A stretch of 64,000 nucleotides of DNA from an uncultured Dehalococcoidia bacterium (lineage in GTDB: Bacteria; Chloroflexota; Dehalococcoidia; Lucifugimonadales; UBA1123), in the NCBI GenBank assembly GCA_951812505.1, contig CATOSI010000005.1, positions 218,680 to 282,679 of the forward strand, written 5' to 3'. A program made the translations under genes and the position numbers. Positions 34,198 to 43,752 of the stretch are shown here, piece after piece. The notes under the pieces are model-generated. The model had not been told where the DNA came from. It searched no databases and saw only the letters and a program-made list of their open reading frames with translations. Position 1 is the stretch's first letter. Every line of letters begins with the position of its first letter.

Positions 34198-36036
34198 ATG
34201 ATGATGGGCGGACGCGCGTTTGGCACGAACTCGGCCAGACGTGGACATATTGACGAGGAAGTATTCGGCTCGGTTTACGACCAGAAAGTGGTTCTCAGGC
34301 TGCTGCCGTATATTTTGCCCTTCAAGAAGTTGGTAATTGTAGCCATCATCTCGATGCTGATATACACCGGCACCCAGGTTGCGGTGCCATGGATAATAAA
34401 GATCGCCATTGACGACTATATTTTCCACAACAACTTCCGCGGGCTAACCTGGATTTTCGGCATCTTCGTTGCGATTGCCGGGATCAACTGGCTGACAAAC
34501 TTTACTCAGCAGTATTCCATGGAAAAGGTCGGCCAGGGCGTCCTCTATAACCTGCGGCGCGATGTATTCCACCACGTCCAGAGGCACTCGGTAAGGTTTT
34601 TCGACCGGATGGAGGTGGGCAGGCTGATGTCCCGGACTCAGGGCGACGTCGGCCAGCTTCAGGAATTCAGCTCTCTTGTGGTCATGACGCTCGGCGAACT
34701 TCTCAGCCTGGTCGGAATCGTGGTGGCCCTTCTGATAATGGACCTCAAACTTGGTCTCATTACGCTGACTGTTCTTCCCCTACTGATAGGAACCATGGTC
34801 GTGTGGCAGCCCCTGGCTCGCAAGGCGTTCATGGAGATCAGACGCGCCATCTCGATAGTCAACGGCGAACTGAACCAGAACATCACCGGCGTTCGAGTTG
34901 TACAGGCGATGAACCGCCAGGACCGAAATCTCAGCAACTTCGACGAACTGAACACCACCCATCGCAACTCGAATCTCTGGGCAAGCAGAATGTCCTCCGG
35001 CCTGATTCCGGCGGTTGATATATTGACAGCCTTGGCAATCGGTCTCGCCCTGTTCTTCGGCGCGCAAATGATCGGTAATGGAGAGTTGGCCGAGGCGGGA
35101 GTCCTGGTCGCCTTCCTCATATACATTCAGCGATTCTTCGATCCTATTCGCAATCTAACCATGATGTACACTCAATTGCAGCGCTCCATGGCCTCAGGGA
35201 CGCGCATATTCGACCTGCTGGATTGGGAACCGGACCTGGTTGACGCGCAGGATGCCAGAGAATTGCCGCGAATCCGGGGCGAGATCGAGATGCAAGACGT
35301 CAGCTTCAGCTATGTGGAGGGAGAGGACGTAATTCGCAACGTCAACCTGCACATCGAGCCGGGCGAGGTCGTAGCGATAGTTGGGCCGACGGGCGCGGGT
35401 AAAACTACCCTTATCAGCCTCATGTCCAGGTTCTACGATGTGGCGCCGGAACGCGGGGCGGTCCTGGTTGACGGCCACGATGTGCGAACGGTCGTCAGGA
35501 GCTCGCTCGCAAGCCAGATGAGCATGGTGCTTCAGGAACCCTACCTCTTCTCCGGCACTGTCAAAGAGAACATCAAGTACAACCACACCGAGGCTACCGA
35601 CACACGTATGATCCAGGCCGCCAGGGCCGTCGGCGCCCACGACTTCATAATGGCTCTTGAAGACGGCTATGACACGTATCTCGCCGAGCGTGGCACGAAC
35701 CTGAGCGTAGGCCAAAGACAGCTTCTCAGCTTCGCGCGGGCCATAGTCGCCGACCCGAAGATACTCATTCTCGATGAGGCTACCGCGAATATAGACAGCT
35801 ACACCGAGGTGCTAATACAGCGCGCTCTGTCCGAACTCCTGAGAGACAGGACGGCGATAGTCATAGCACACAGGCTTTCTACAATTCGCGGCGCAGATAA
35901 GATCGTGGTTCTCAATTTCGGCGAGGTAATGGAAGTCGGCACCCACGACCAGCTCATGGCCAACGACGGACTTTACGCACACCTGTATCAAATGAATTTC
36001 GCGGCGATGGAAGAACCGATCTCCGCGACACCCTGA
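34198..36036 (+). CDS. ABC exporter half-transporter, catalytic partner (subunit B)
   Basis: A 612-residue type I exporter with six transmembrane helices and a nucleotide-binding domain. Walker A is GPTGAGKTT and Walker B ILILDEATANID with the catalytic Glu present. Its signature is LSVGQRQLLSFARA, with Val for the usual Gly, as expected for the half that completes the degenerate site. Together with the gene 57 bases upstream it forms a heterodimeric exporter with one working and one degenerate ATP site. The reciprocal substitutions fit very well. Confidence 0.93.
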   Translation: MMMGGRAFGTNSARRGHIDEEVFGSVYDQKVVLRLLPYILPFKKLVIVAIISMLIYTGTQVAVPWIIKIAIDDYIFHNNFRGLTWIFGIFVAIAGINWLTNFTQQYSMEKVGQGVLYNLRRDVFHHVQRHSVRFFDRMEVGRLMSRTQGDVGQLQEFSSLVVMTLGELLSLVGIVVALLIMDLKLGLITLTVLPLLIGTMVVWQPLARKAFMEIRRAISIVNGELNQNITGVRVVQAMNRQDRNLSNFDELNTTHRNSNLWASRMSSGLIPAVDILTALAIGLALFFGAQMIGNGELAEAGVLVAFLIYIQRFFDPIRNLTMMYTQLQRSMASGTRIFDLLDWEPDLVDAQDARELPRIRGEIEMQDVSFSYVEGEDVIRNVNLHIEPGEVVAIVGPTGAGKTTLISLMSRFYDVAPERGAVLVDGHDVRTVVRSSLASQMSMVLQEPYLFSGTVKENIKYNHTEATDTRMIQAARAVGAHDFIMALEDGYDTYLAERGTNLSVGQRQLLSFARAIVADPKILILDEATANIDSYTEVLIQRALSELLRDRTAIVIAHRLSTIRGADKIVVLNFGEVMEVGTHDQLMANDGLYAHLYQMNFAAMEEPISATP

Positions 36037-36182
36037 CTAAGTCGGCATACAGCCACGGTATTCCATACTGTCCACCAAGCTTATGAATGGGCTCTGGTGG
36101 CTCATTTCGGCTCGTTGACACAAATGAGGGGCAGAAATTACACTCGGCTTTGTGTTAACAATTGCGATAAGGGGATTTCATC

Positions 36183-37481
36183 ATGGCGCGAAGAGTCGGA
36201 TATGAAGTAAACAGGCCCGGAAGGAGTCACGAGGACAAGGATGTCGTGATTCCGATAGCCGCCGACCTGAAGTCGGTCCCAGGTACGCCGACCCGGGACA
36301 ACGAAATCACCTATTACGCGCGTGAATATCCGCTGGAAAGCGTGGCTGTGGAACACAGCGCATCCTCTCTTTGGGCGCTCGATGTCAGGGAAGACGCTGC
36401 GCCGGAGACGGCCGAACTCTACCGCAGGCACCAGGGCGAAATCGAGCCCGTCGTGGAGTGGCTGAAGTCCACCAGGTACATGGAGCCCACATCAGAACCC
36501 GTACCCGGCAAGGACGTGACCGAGGCCATACGCGCCAAGGCCCGCGAACTGGGTTACGGAGAGGCTGGCTTTACCAATTTCGACCGACGATACATCTACA
36601 AGAGCAAGCGCGAGTATGTACGCTCGGATCTCCGGCACGCCATATGCCTCGCCGTCGAACAGGACTACATATCCACGCAGTCTCTGCCGAGCTTGGACGC
36701 CGAAGAAGCTCATGGCGAGGCTCATATGCGTCAGGCCGATATGGCCAGGCAACTCATCGAGTTTATACACTCTCTGGGATACTCCACCCAGGTGTGGGGT
36801 CCGACATGGCACTTCGGCCCGATGATCCCCCTGTTCGTACAGGCCGGATTGGGTCAGCTCGGAGTCAACGGGCAGCTGTTGTCGCCCCACTTTGGATCGC
36901 GCGCCCGTCTTCAGGTCATCACCACTGACGCTCTGATCACTCACGACAGGCCGGTGGACTACGGGATCACGAAATTCTGTGAAATATGCCACATCTGCTC
37001 GATGCGATGCCCTGGTAGAGCAATCAATCAGAACAAGGTCTGGTTCAGGGGTGTCGAGAAGAGCAAGCTCGACTTCCGCCGGTGCCGTCCGGTCATGACT
37101 CGTTATTCGGGTTGCGGCGTCTGCATGAAGGTATGTCCGGTCCAGAGGTACGGACTTCCGGAAGTGATGAAATTCTATGTGGAAACAGGGCGGGTGATAG
37201 GCAAGAACAGCGACAACCTGGAGGGCTACAGCCTCCCAGACAAGGGATATTTCCCCCCTGGACGCCTCCCCAAGTTCGAGGCCGGTTTCTTCGATATGCC
37301 GATGGGCAGGTCCGAAGACCTGGTCATGGACGAGTATCGCGAGAACATACAGGAGCTGAACGGAGACCAGGAGAGCGATGAGGCCCGCGAGGCGCTCTGG
37401 GACGAATTCCGCGGCAAGCTCGACGACGCCCTCCAGCGACGCAACATACCTGTGGACATGGGCATGGATCTGGGCGGCTAG
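36183..37481 (+). CDS. Reductive-dehalogenase-like [4Fe-4S]/cobamide protein without Tat signal
   Basis: A 432-residue cytoplasmic protein. Near residue 220 it has QAGLGQLGVNGQLLSPHFG...RLQVITTD, the region that in RdhA and epoxyqueuosine reductase surrounds the cobalamin. Two ferredoxin-type cluster motifs follow: CEICHICSMRCPG (about residue 262) and C...GCGVCMKVCPV (about 300-320). There is no twin-arginine leader and no RdhB-like anchor gene next to it, so it is not a classical respiratory dehalogenase. It may be a catabolic (NADPH-linked or soluble) dehalogenase-like enzyme, a kind reported from marine Chloroflexi. An MFS gene follows 11 bases later. Confidence 0.8.
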   Translation: MARRVGYEVNRPGRSHEDKDVVIPIAADLKSVPGTPTRDNEITYYAREYPLESVAVEHSASSLWALDVREDAAPETAELYRRHQGEIEPVVEWLKSTRYMEPTSEPVPGKDVTEAIRAKARELGYGEAGFTNFDRRYIYKSKREYVRSDLRHAICLAVEQDYISTQSLPSLDAEEAHGEAHMRQADMARQLIEFIHSLGYSTQVWGPTWHFGPMIPLFVQAGLGQLGVNGQLLSPHFGSRARLQVITTDALITHDRPVDYGITKFCEICHICSMRCPGRAINQNKVWFRGVEKSKLDFRRCRPVMTRYSGCGVCMKVCPVQRYGLPEVMKFYVETGRVIGKNSDNLEGYSLPDKGYFPPGRLPKFEAGFFDMPMGRSEDLVMDEYRENIQELNGDQESDEAREALWDEFRGKLDDALQRRNIPVDMGMDLGG

Positions 37482-37492
37482 AGCGTAGTGCA

Positions 37493-38821
37493 TTGAGTCA
37501 GCTTACCGAGGTCGCGCGTCTCCGACTCAATCCGCGAAAAGTGTTCTACGGGTGGTGGCTCGTCGGGGTCAGCGGCTCGGTCATGGTCATCTCCACAACC
37601 CCCATGTTCCACGCAATGGGGCTGTGGTTCGTCGCGCTGGAGCACCACTTCAAGTGGAACAGGACCCAACTCTCCCTGGCCTTCGCCTTCACGCGCATCG
37701 AGGGTGGAATCCTTGGCCCAATAGAGGGCTACCTGGTTGATCGGTTCGGCACTCGACGGCTGGTGTTCATTGGCATGACCATTATGGGCGTCGGATGGAT
37801 TCTCTTCAGCCAGATTCAGAACATCACCGTGTTCGGCTGGGTGCTCCGGGACCTGTGGATGTTCTATCTGGTCTATATGATCATCGCGCTCGGCCAGGGT
37901 CTTGGAAGCTGGCTGCCGCTCATGACCATGCTGAACAACTGGTTCAATCGCCACCGGGCAAAGGCGATGGGATTCTCGAACTCGGTCAGCAGGATAGGTA
38001 CACTGGCGCTCATACCTGCAATCGCCTGGGCAATAGACCCGCGCTTCGACCGAATCGGATGGGAGAAGACGGTCGTCATCATCGGACTCGTCGTGCTGGT
38101 CGCGGTGTTCCCATTGACCAAGCTCATACGCAACCGGCCCGAGGATTACGGACTACTACCCGACGGCGACAAGCCGCAGGAGCCAGTGACCGATCAGGCG
38201 ACCGGCCAATCTGCAACCAGGTCTCGGACGGACGACCAGGACTTCACCCTGAGACAGGCCCTGATGACGCCATCCTTCTGGCTAATCAGCGTCGGTCACG
38301 GCTTCACATCCATGATACTGATAGCGATGATGGCGCATCTGGCTCCGATGATGGACGACCGCGGGTACTCACTTCAGACCTCGGCCTTCGTCATAACCGC
38401 CTACACCGCCGTCTCCATGTTGTTCCAGATCATTGGCGGCTTCGTGGGCGACCGCGTTCCCAAGAGGTACGCGCTGTTCGTGTTCACATGGATACAAGCG
38501 AGCGGCGTCTTCCTGCTGACATTCGGCGCGGCGTCCCTGCCGGTGGCATACGGTTTCGCGCTGCTATTCGGAATTGGATTCGGCGGCCGCAATCCGCTCA
38601 CTGTTTCCATACGCGTCGAGTATTTCGGACGCAAGTCGTTCGGCAAGATCATGGGCATCTCACAGGTACCAATGAACATTCTGCTGCTGTCAGCCCCGGT
38701 GTACGCCGGCTTCATCCGGGACACCACCGGCGACTATACGCTGGCGTTCGCGCCCCTGGCCGCCATAAACATGCTTGGCGGCCTCCTGTTCCTGTTCGCC
38801 CTCCCTCCCAAGCTCAAGTGA
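37493..38821 (+). CDS. MFS transporter (oxalate/formate antiporter or monocarboxylate type)
   Basis: A 442-residue, 12-segment transporter with TTG start 11 bases after the RdhA-like gene. KVFYGWWLVGVSGSVM at the N-terminus, VDRFGTRRLVFIGM (loop motif) and the central loop with IRNRPEDYGLLPDGD are typical of the OFA/monocarboxylate group. The second half opens with LRQALMTPSFWLIS. The close spacing suggests that it imports the organic acid, perhaps halogenated, used by the RdhA-like enzyme. That link is inference. Confidence 0.87.
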   Translation: MSQLTEVARLRLNPRKVFYGWWLVGVSGSVMVISTTPMFHAMGLWFVALEHHFKWNRTQLSLAFAFTRIEGGILGPIEGYLVDRFGTRRLVFIGMTIMGVGWILFSQIQNITVFGWVLRDLWMFYLVYMIIALGQGLGSWLPLMTMLNNWFNRHRAKAMGFSNSVSRIGTLALIPAIAWAIDPRFDRIGWEKTVVIIGLVVLVAVFPLTKLIRNRPEDYGLLPDGDKPQEPVTDQATGQSATRSRTDDQDFTLRQALMTPSFWLISVGHGFTSMILIAMMAHLAPMMDDRGYSLQTSAFVITAYTAVSMLFQIIGGFVGDRVPKRYALFVFTWIQASGVFLLTFGAASLPVAYGFALLFGIGFGGRNPLTVSIRVEYFGRKSFGKIMGISQVPMNILLLSAPVYAGFIRDTTGDYTLAFAPLAAINMLGGLLFLFALPPKLK

Positions 38822-38848
38822 TATTGGAATCGGTCGCCGAAGATACAT

Positions 38849-40428
38849 ATGAACAAACCCATCAGTCCTGTCAGTCTGGTTCATATAGCTCCTGTAGCGC
38901 TCCTGTTCCTGTTCATGGTCGGAATGTGGGTTCTGAAGACCCAAGCTTTCATTGCAGATGATTCCTATTTCTATCTGGTAATCTCCAGAAACCTGGCGCT
39001 CGAAGGCCATCAGACGTTTTCGGGGATAATGTCAACCAATGGCGCGCATCCTCTCTGGCTGTATCTTCTAACCGCTTACTCGTGGGTCGTATCGCAGATA
39101 TTTGGCCATGAAACCTTGAACAGCCCCGAGTTCGCCCTGCCGCTGAGCATAGCTCTATTGGCCGGTGGATGTATCGTCTGGTGGAGGATAGGCCGCATAC
39201 TGCGGATACACCAGCCTACGTTGGTTTTCGTACCCATGGCATTCATCACTTTCTTCGGCGTTCTATACTCTGAAATACATCTCTTATTCTTCACACTATC
39301 CTTGCTAATTCTGTCAGTTATCAGGCGGGACGCCGGGACGCGCATGGGCTATATCCAAATTGGCGTACTGAGCGCGCTTGTAGTCCTGTCACGTCTGGAC
39401 ACCATATTTCTCATAGGCGCGTTGGGCGTTCTGCTGTTCATTTCGGACAGAGATATTCGCGGCCTGGTGATGATGTCGTTGACATTTGCGGCTATCGCAC
39501 TCCCCTACGTGGTTTCCAACTATCTCATCTTTGGGCACCCGGTTCCGATCAGCGGCTACATCAAGTCAACCTTCCCCGAAGTAATCGTAAGGGGATTCGA
39601 GACTCAAGGCGGCGGTCTATCACTGTCGTTCGAGGGATATTGCCCATAGCGTTCGCCGTCGCGCTGTGGCCGACCTATCGGGATAGGCGAACAAGATTGG
39701 TGATTGCCGCTATTCTTGGTGGCGCGATCCTCCAATTTCTTCAGATAGCCTTGTTCACCCGAAGCCATACAGGTTGGTACTGGTACTATCTCCTGCCGGT
39801 TGTCGCCGGAGCTTTGGCCACGGCTAACTTGCTGTCGCTCACGAATCGGCGATTCTCACGTCTCACCCCCCCCCTTCGTATATTAGTTCTAAACATAGTT
39901 CTACTTAGTATAGCAGCAACCATAACCATAGTCACCGTGAATATCAGATGGAATTCTCAACCACAAGCACCGAAATATATGAAGGCTCTGGAATTCGTCA
40001 CGAAGCGCGATATTCAAGAGACGGCCTTCTTAGTATCCGACGGACCTGGATATTTTGCGTACTCTAGGCCATCCAACGGGGTAATTGCAGCGGATATGCT
40101 TACCGGAAACGTATCTGTTATCACAGAAATGAAAATTTCTGGGAACGCCATGCGCTACCTGTTCGACACGGCGTCCGATATCGACAAGCCGATCAGATAT
40201 GTAATCTTCATGGGAGGCTCATGGCTGATCCCATCTACCAATCTCCAGTGCGTCATCTACAACGACCCGCTCCAACTGCCGTCCACGCGCAACATAATCG
40301 GTCAAGTCCACCTGGGTTATCCAATCGAAACCGATCTTGACAACCGGTTCATCGTGTGGGACGCATCAAACCCACGATTTGATGTTTCAGCCGATGACCC
40401 ACTATGCCAGGTGGAGACGGAGGCTTGA
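38849..40428 (+). pseudogene. GT39/ArnT-like integral membrane protein split by a frameshift
   Basis: Two consecutive open frames (38849-39649 and 39640-40428) together make one protein of about 526 residues with some ten hydrophobic segments. The first half has DDSYFYLVISRNLALEG (the luminal acidic motif of GT-C glycosyltransferases) and NGAHPLWLYLL. The second continues PIAFAVALWPTYRD and ends with a soluble domain. The join needs one extra base between about 39600 and 39640. The gene is visibly more AT-rich than its neighbours, hinting at transfer. It may be a true pseudogene or a consensus error. Confidence 0.75.
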
Positions 40429-40506
40429 CAGTTCTAAGCAGGTGAGAGATACCATATAGCGAAACGTCCTTACTTAGGAACCAGCAGCAACTCAGGACAC
40501 CGAACC

Positions 40507-40890
40507 ATGCCCATCATTGACCATAAGAACGCTACGGAAGTCCCGTGGAGACCGAATTATCGAAAGTGGCTCATCACGGAGGAGGGCGACGGCACGACCG
40601 CGATTGACGCCTCAGTGAGCGAAGTCGGGATCGGAACCGGGGCGCCCCTGCACACACACGAGGATGACGAGTTGATCGTGATTCTGGAGGGAACGCTGCG
40701 CGTGCGGGTTGGCGACGAGACGATTGACGTGGGCGCGGACCACACTGTCGTCGTGCCGCCCGGCCAGCCACATGGGTTCGAGGCCATAGGCGACTCACCA
40801 GCGAGAATCGTGGGCGTGTTCCCAGCGAAGGACCCGTTCCTGCGCACTAAGTTTCTGGAGGGCGGCCCGCCTGCGATTCACTCGGAGTAA
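40507..40890 (+). CDS. Cupin domain protein
   Basis: A 127-residue single-domain cupin. Motif 1 is seen as APLHTHEDDELIVILEG (two His and a Glu, about residues 48-64) and motif 2 as VVPPGQPHGFEAIG (His about 92), giving a complete metal site. A short C-terminal extension follows. Small cupins serve as isomerases, dioxygenases or sugar-binding proteins; function here is open. It converges on the GT39-PA14 gene, with a hairpin between them. Confidence 0.82.
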   Translation: MPIIDHKNATEVPWRPNYRKWLITEEGDGTTAIDASVSEVGIGTGAPLHTHEDDELIVILEGTLRVRVGDETIDVGADHTVVVPPGQPHGFEAIGDSPARIVGVFPAKDPFLRTKFLEGGPPAIHSE

Positions 40891-40891
40891 G

Positions 40892-40919
40892 TCCTGCGGT
40901 TACTCGATAACCCGCAGGA
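40892..40919. terminator. Hairpin between convergent cupin and GT39-PA14 genes
   Basis: TCCTGCGG (40892-40899) pairs perfectly with CCGCAGGA (40912-40919). Its right arm lies in the last codons of the minus-strand gene. No T-run follows on either side, so termination is only suggested by position. Confidence 0.4.
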
Positions 40920-43752
40920 TATGTTCGTGAGCGGGCGTAAGCGCTTCTACCGGAATGGGTGTCATCTTTCCGCCCGGAGGCTGCCACAGTATCTTGAACA
41001 TGGTTGACCTTCCCTGCGTCTCAGCCACGTACTCCACGCGAATGGGATATGTGCCGGCTCCGATAAGAACCTCCCCTTCCCTGTCAACATCCTCGGATGG
41101 AGGGTCTTGTGCCAACAGGTCGTTTTCGAAATAGAACTTTACCGGCCCGGACACCCTTTCGACCGCGAATTTATGGTCTCCTAACTTCTCGACCTTCAGC
41201 ATCCCTTCCCAGGCGACTGTGTGAGGTTCATCTATCACTGGGAAATAGTTGAACACGTCCATGGAGGGAGCTATTTCAACAGCGTTGGGCAGTACCGACT
41301 GATCGCCACCCGTGAAGAATCGTCCCACAGCGCCGAGAGGCCGTACAGTTCCCCGGTACAGATGACTGTATGGGATGGGCTCGAACTCGCCTCCAGGAGG
41401 CCGCCAGAGCAGTCGCACGTACTTGTCCGGCTCGGACACCCTGCCGACGATTTTCAGCGAGTGCATCCCGACGGCGGGCACGACCCTGGACCTCGGTTTC
41501 ATCGGGCCGAGGATGCGGCGTCCGTCCAGCTCCACATACACATCGTCGAGACTTCCGTCGAGTTGAAATTCATACTCCCCTTCCCTGTCCACCTTCAACG
41601 CGCCGGTGACGTCCAGGTTGTAAGGGTATTCCTCGGGGCCGTCGAGGGTGTGCCACACCGATTTCCTGATAGGCTGTGGCTTTGCGCCAATCGGCTGATT
41701 CCAGAGGGTGTACGCTACGTCCAAGCCCTGTCGCATGGCCAATTGCTCACGGCTGATGAATGCGGTGTAGAACATCGCATCCCCTCCGCCCGGAGGAGCA
41801 ACGACGTCGAACTGTCCGTCAGGATAGTAGGCACGGGCAAGTTCCCAGAATCCTCGTTCCCTCGGTTCGAAATAGATTGCCGCTCCGTGCCAAACCTGCG
41901 TAGAGTCGAGGGGCAAAGTGCCAGGCGGCTTGACGACTTCCACCTTCGGACCGCTGCCGAGAAGTTCACCCGTTAGACTGAACCGAAACTGGCGCGATAC
42001 CCAAATCGAGTTGCCCTGCCGCTGCCGTTCCGACTGGCTCGTGGACATGAGGAATTCATCGGTGGAGAATCCGGCATAGACCCTGGGGTCGTTGGCCTGA
42101 TCGCCAAAGTAGAATTCCACGTTGTTATAGGCGATGACGGCTAGAACGCCCAGCAGAACGGGCAAGGCGTACCTTCGCGCCACCGGCCAGGACACGCCAC
42201 GGCTCACCAACCAGAGGCGTTGCAGCGGATAGGCCGTGAGCGCGGCAACCGCCGGAAGAACGAGTATAGAGCGCAGGGACTGCGGAGACTCCCAAGGTAC
42301 AGATAGAACCCCCGGAAGTATCATAAGAAGCGCCCAGAACGGCAGAGTGAAGAGAGCGGTGTTTCGCCACCGCGTCAGTGCGAATAGAAATCCCAACACA
42401 AAAAGCGCCCCCGTAATGAAGTCCAGCGTCGGCGCGTCCGGCAGATTGTGCCTGGGATTCGGATCGCCCTGACGGTTGAACATCAAGAGATGCTTTTCCA
42501 GGCTTTCATCTATCTGGTCTATCCACTGATCGCTTGGAGCAATGTTGAACAGTGAGACCTGGCGGGAGCGGGCAAAGAATTCTTGAGAATTGTCCGCCGC
42601 GAAATGCGCCAAAGGGGCGGCGACGAAAAGCGCCGCGAGTATCAAGAGGCAGACACTCAGCACGAAACGGCGAAACGGAGGTCGGCCAACCACCAGATGG
42701 TGAAGCAAGGCGAAGCCAACCACTGTAAAAAACACCTGATTGGCAATGTAGAACCACATTCCCAAGCCGAGACATACCCCGGCCAAAGTGTAGTCGGAGT
42801 GCCTGCCGCTGCGGATAGCTCGGAAGGTCAGCCACCCCGTCAAGGCCGCGAACAGTATCCCCGCGGTGGCATCGAAGCCTATCCGGCTGAAGATGATGTC
42901 CCAGCGCATGAAGGCGACCAGGAATGCGGCGATCAGTCCCGTCGCAGTACCCAATATGTGCCTGGTGAGCAGAAATACGGCCACTATTCCCAGGATGCCA
43001 AAAGCGGCGGCTACAAGCCTGGGGATCGTGACGGAAACACCGGCGAGCTTGACCAGCGCGGCGACGGGCATCAGAAATAGAGAGGGCCTGTGGGCGGAAG
43101 ACTCGTACACCGGGATCTGCCCGGGCGCTTCGGCGTATCTCTTGGCGACGGACAGGGTGTGCGCCTCATCGTGCCAGAGTCCGGCGGGCACATCTTCGAG
43201 ATTGTACAGCCTGACGCCGGCCGCCAGGACGAGAATCACAACCAGTATCAGCCATGGGACGAGCGCCTTCAGTTCGATCCTGAACCCGCTGTTCGACCTG
43301 ACCCGGCTTATTACTCCGGCAAGACGCCCATCAATGACGGCTAACCCCACCAAGAGCAGGGTTACAGCCGCGCCGAAGCAATACCACGCGAGGGAGAGAC
43401 TCTCCACCCGCTCATATCCGAAGTTTCGCAGCGAAACGGACATGAGAAGACAGGCCGCGATGATCGAGACCCAGCCCATATCGCTTCGGGTGAATTCGAC
43501 GTTCCATATCCTGAACGTCCACTGCGCGGGGCGTGCGTCGAGGTCTAGGGATAGCTGCTTGCCGGGAGCGGCGTCTGGCCGTCTGCGTCGGACGCGGACG
43601 GATTCCAGCGCCAGGCAGGCGACTGCCACAATCAGCGGAGCGACGGCCCAGTGGAGTCCACCATACCGGATGAATAGCTGTGCAACTATGGCAAGAAGGA
43701 CGGCGGACGCCACAAGGGTGAATCTGAGAGATGCAGCGCGCGAGTCCCTCAT
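40900..43752 (-). CDS. GT39-like membrane glycosyltransferase fused to two PA14 domains
   Basis: A 950-residue protein. Residues ~1-560 hold about 13 transmembrane segments with the GT-C/ArnT motif LEDVPAGLWHDEAHTLSVAKRY near residue 190 and SRIGFDATAG near 295. This part should transfer a sugar from a polyprenyl-phosphate carrier on the outer face of the membrane. The last ~300 residues form two PA14-type beta domains, recognisable by the paired LLWRPPGGEFEPIP and ILWQPPGGKMTPIP ends; PA14 usually binds carbohydrate. Its ATG overlaps the stop of the double CoA-transferase gene (ATGA), an unexpected functional pairing. Confidence 0.85.
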   Translation of the reverse strand: MRDSRAASLRFTLVASAVLLAIVAQLFIRYGGLHWAVAPLIVAVACLALESVRVRRRRPDAAPGKQLSLDLDARPAQWTFRIWNVEFTRSDMGWVSIIAACLLMSVSLRNFGYERVESLSLAWYCFGAAVTLLLVGLAVIDGRLAGVISRVRSNSGFRIELKALVPWLILVVILVLAAGVRLYNLEDVPAGLWHDEAHTLSVAKRYAEAPGQIPVYESSAHRPSLFLMPVAALVKLAGVSVTIPRLVAAAFGILGIVAVFLLTRHILGTATGLIAAFLVAFMRWDIIFSRIGFDATAGILFAALTGWLTFRAIRSGRHSDYTLAGVCLGLGMWFYIANQVFFTVVGFALLHHLVVGRPPFRRFVLSVCLLILAALFVAAPLAHFAADNSQEFFARSRQVSLFNIAPSDQWIDQIDESLEKHLLMFNRQGDPNPRHNLPDAPTLDFITGALFVLGFLFALTRWRNTALFTLPFWALLMILPGVLSVPWESPQSLRSILVLPAVAALTAYPLQRLWLVSRGVSWPVARRYALPVLLGVLAVIAYNNVEFYFGDQANDPRVYAGFSTDEFLMSTSQSERQRQGNSIWVSRQFRFSLTGELLGSGPKVEVVKPPGTLPLDSTQVWHGAAIYFEPRERGFWELARAYYPDGQFDVVAPPGGGDAMFYTAFISREQLAMRQGLDVAYTLWNQPIGAKPQPIRKSVWHTLDGPEEYPYNLDVTGALKVDREGEYEFQLDGSLDDVYVELDGRRILGPMKPRSRVVPAVGMHSLKIVGRVSEPDKYVRLLWRPPGGEFEPIPYSHLYRGTVRPLGAVGRFFTGGDQSVLPNAVEIAPSMDVFNYFPVIDEPHTVAWEGMLKVEKLGDHKFAVERVSGPVKFYFENDLLAQDPPSEDVDREGEVLIGAGTYPIRVEYVAETQGRSTMFKILWQPPGGKMTPIPVEALTPAHEHILRVIE

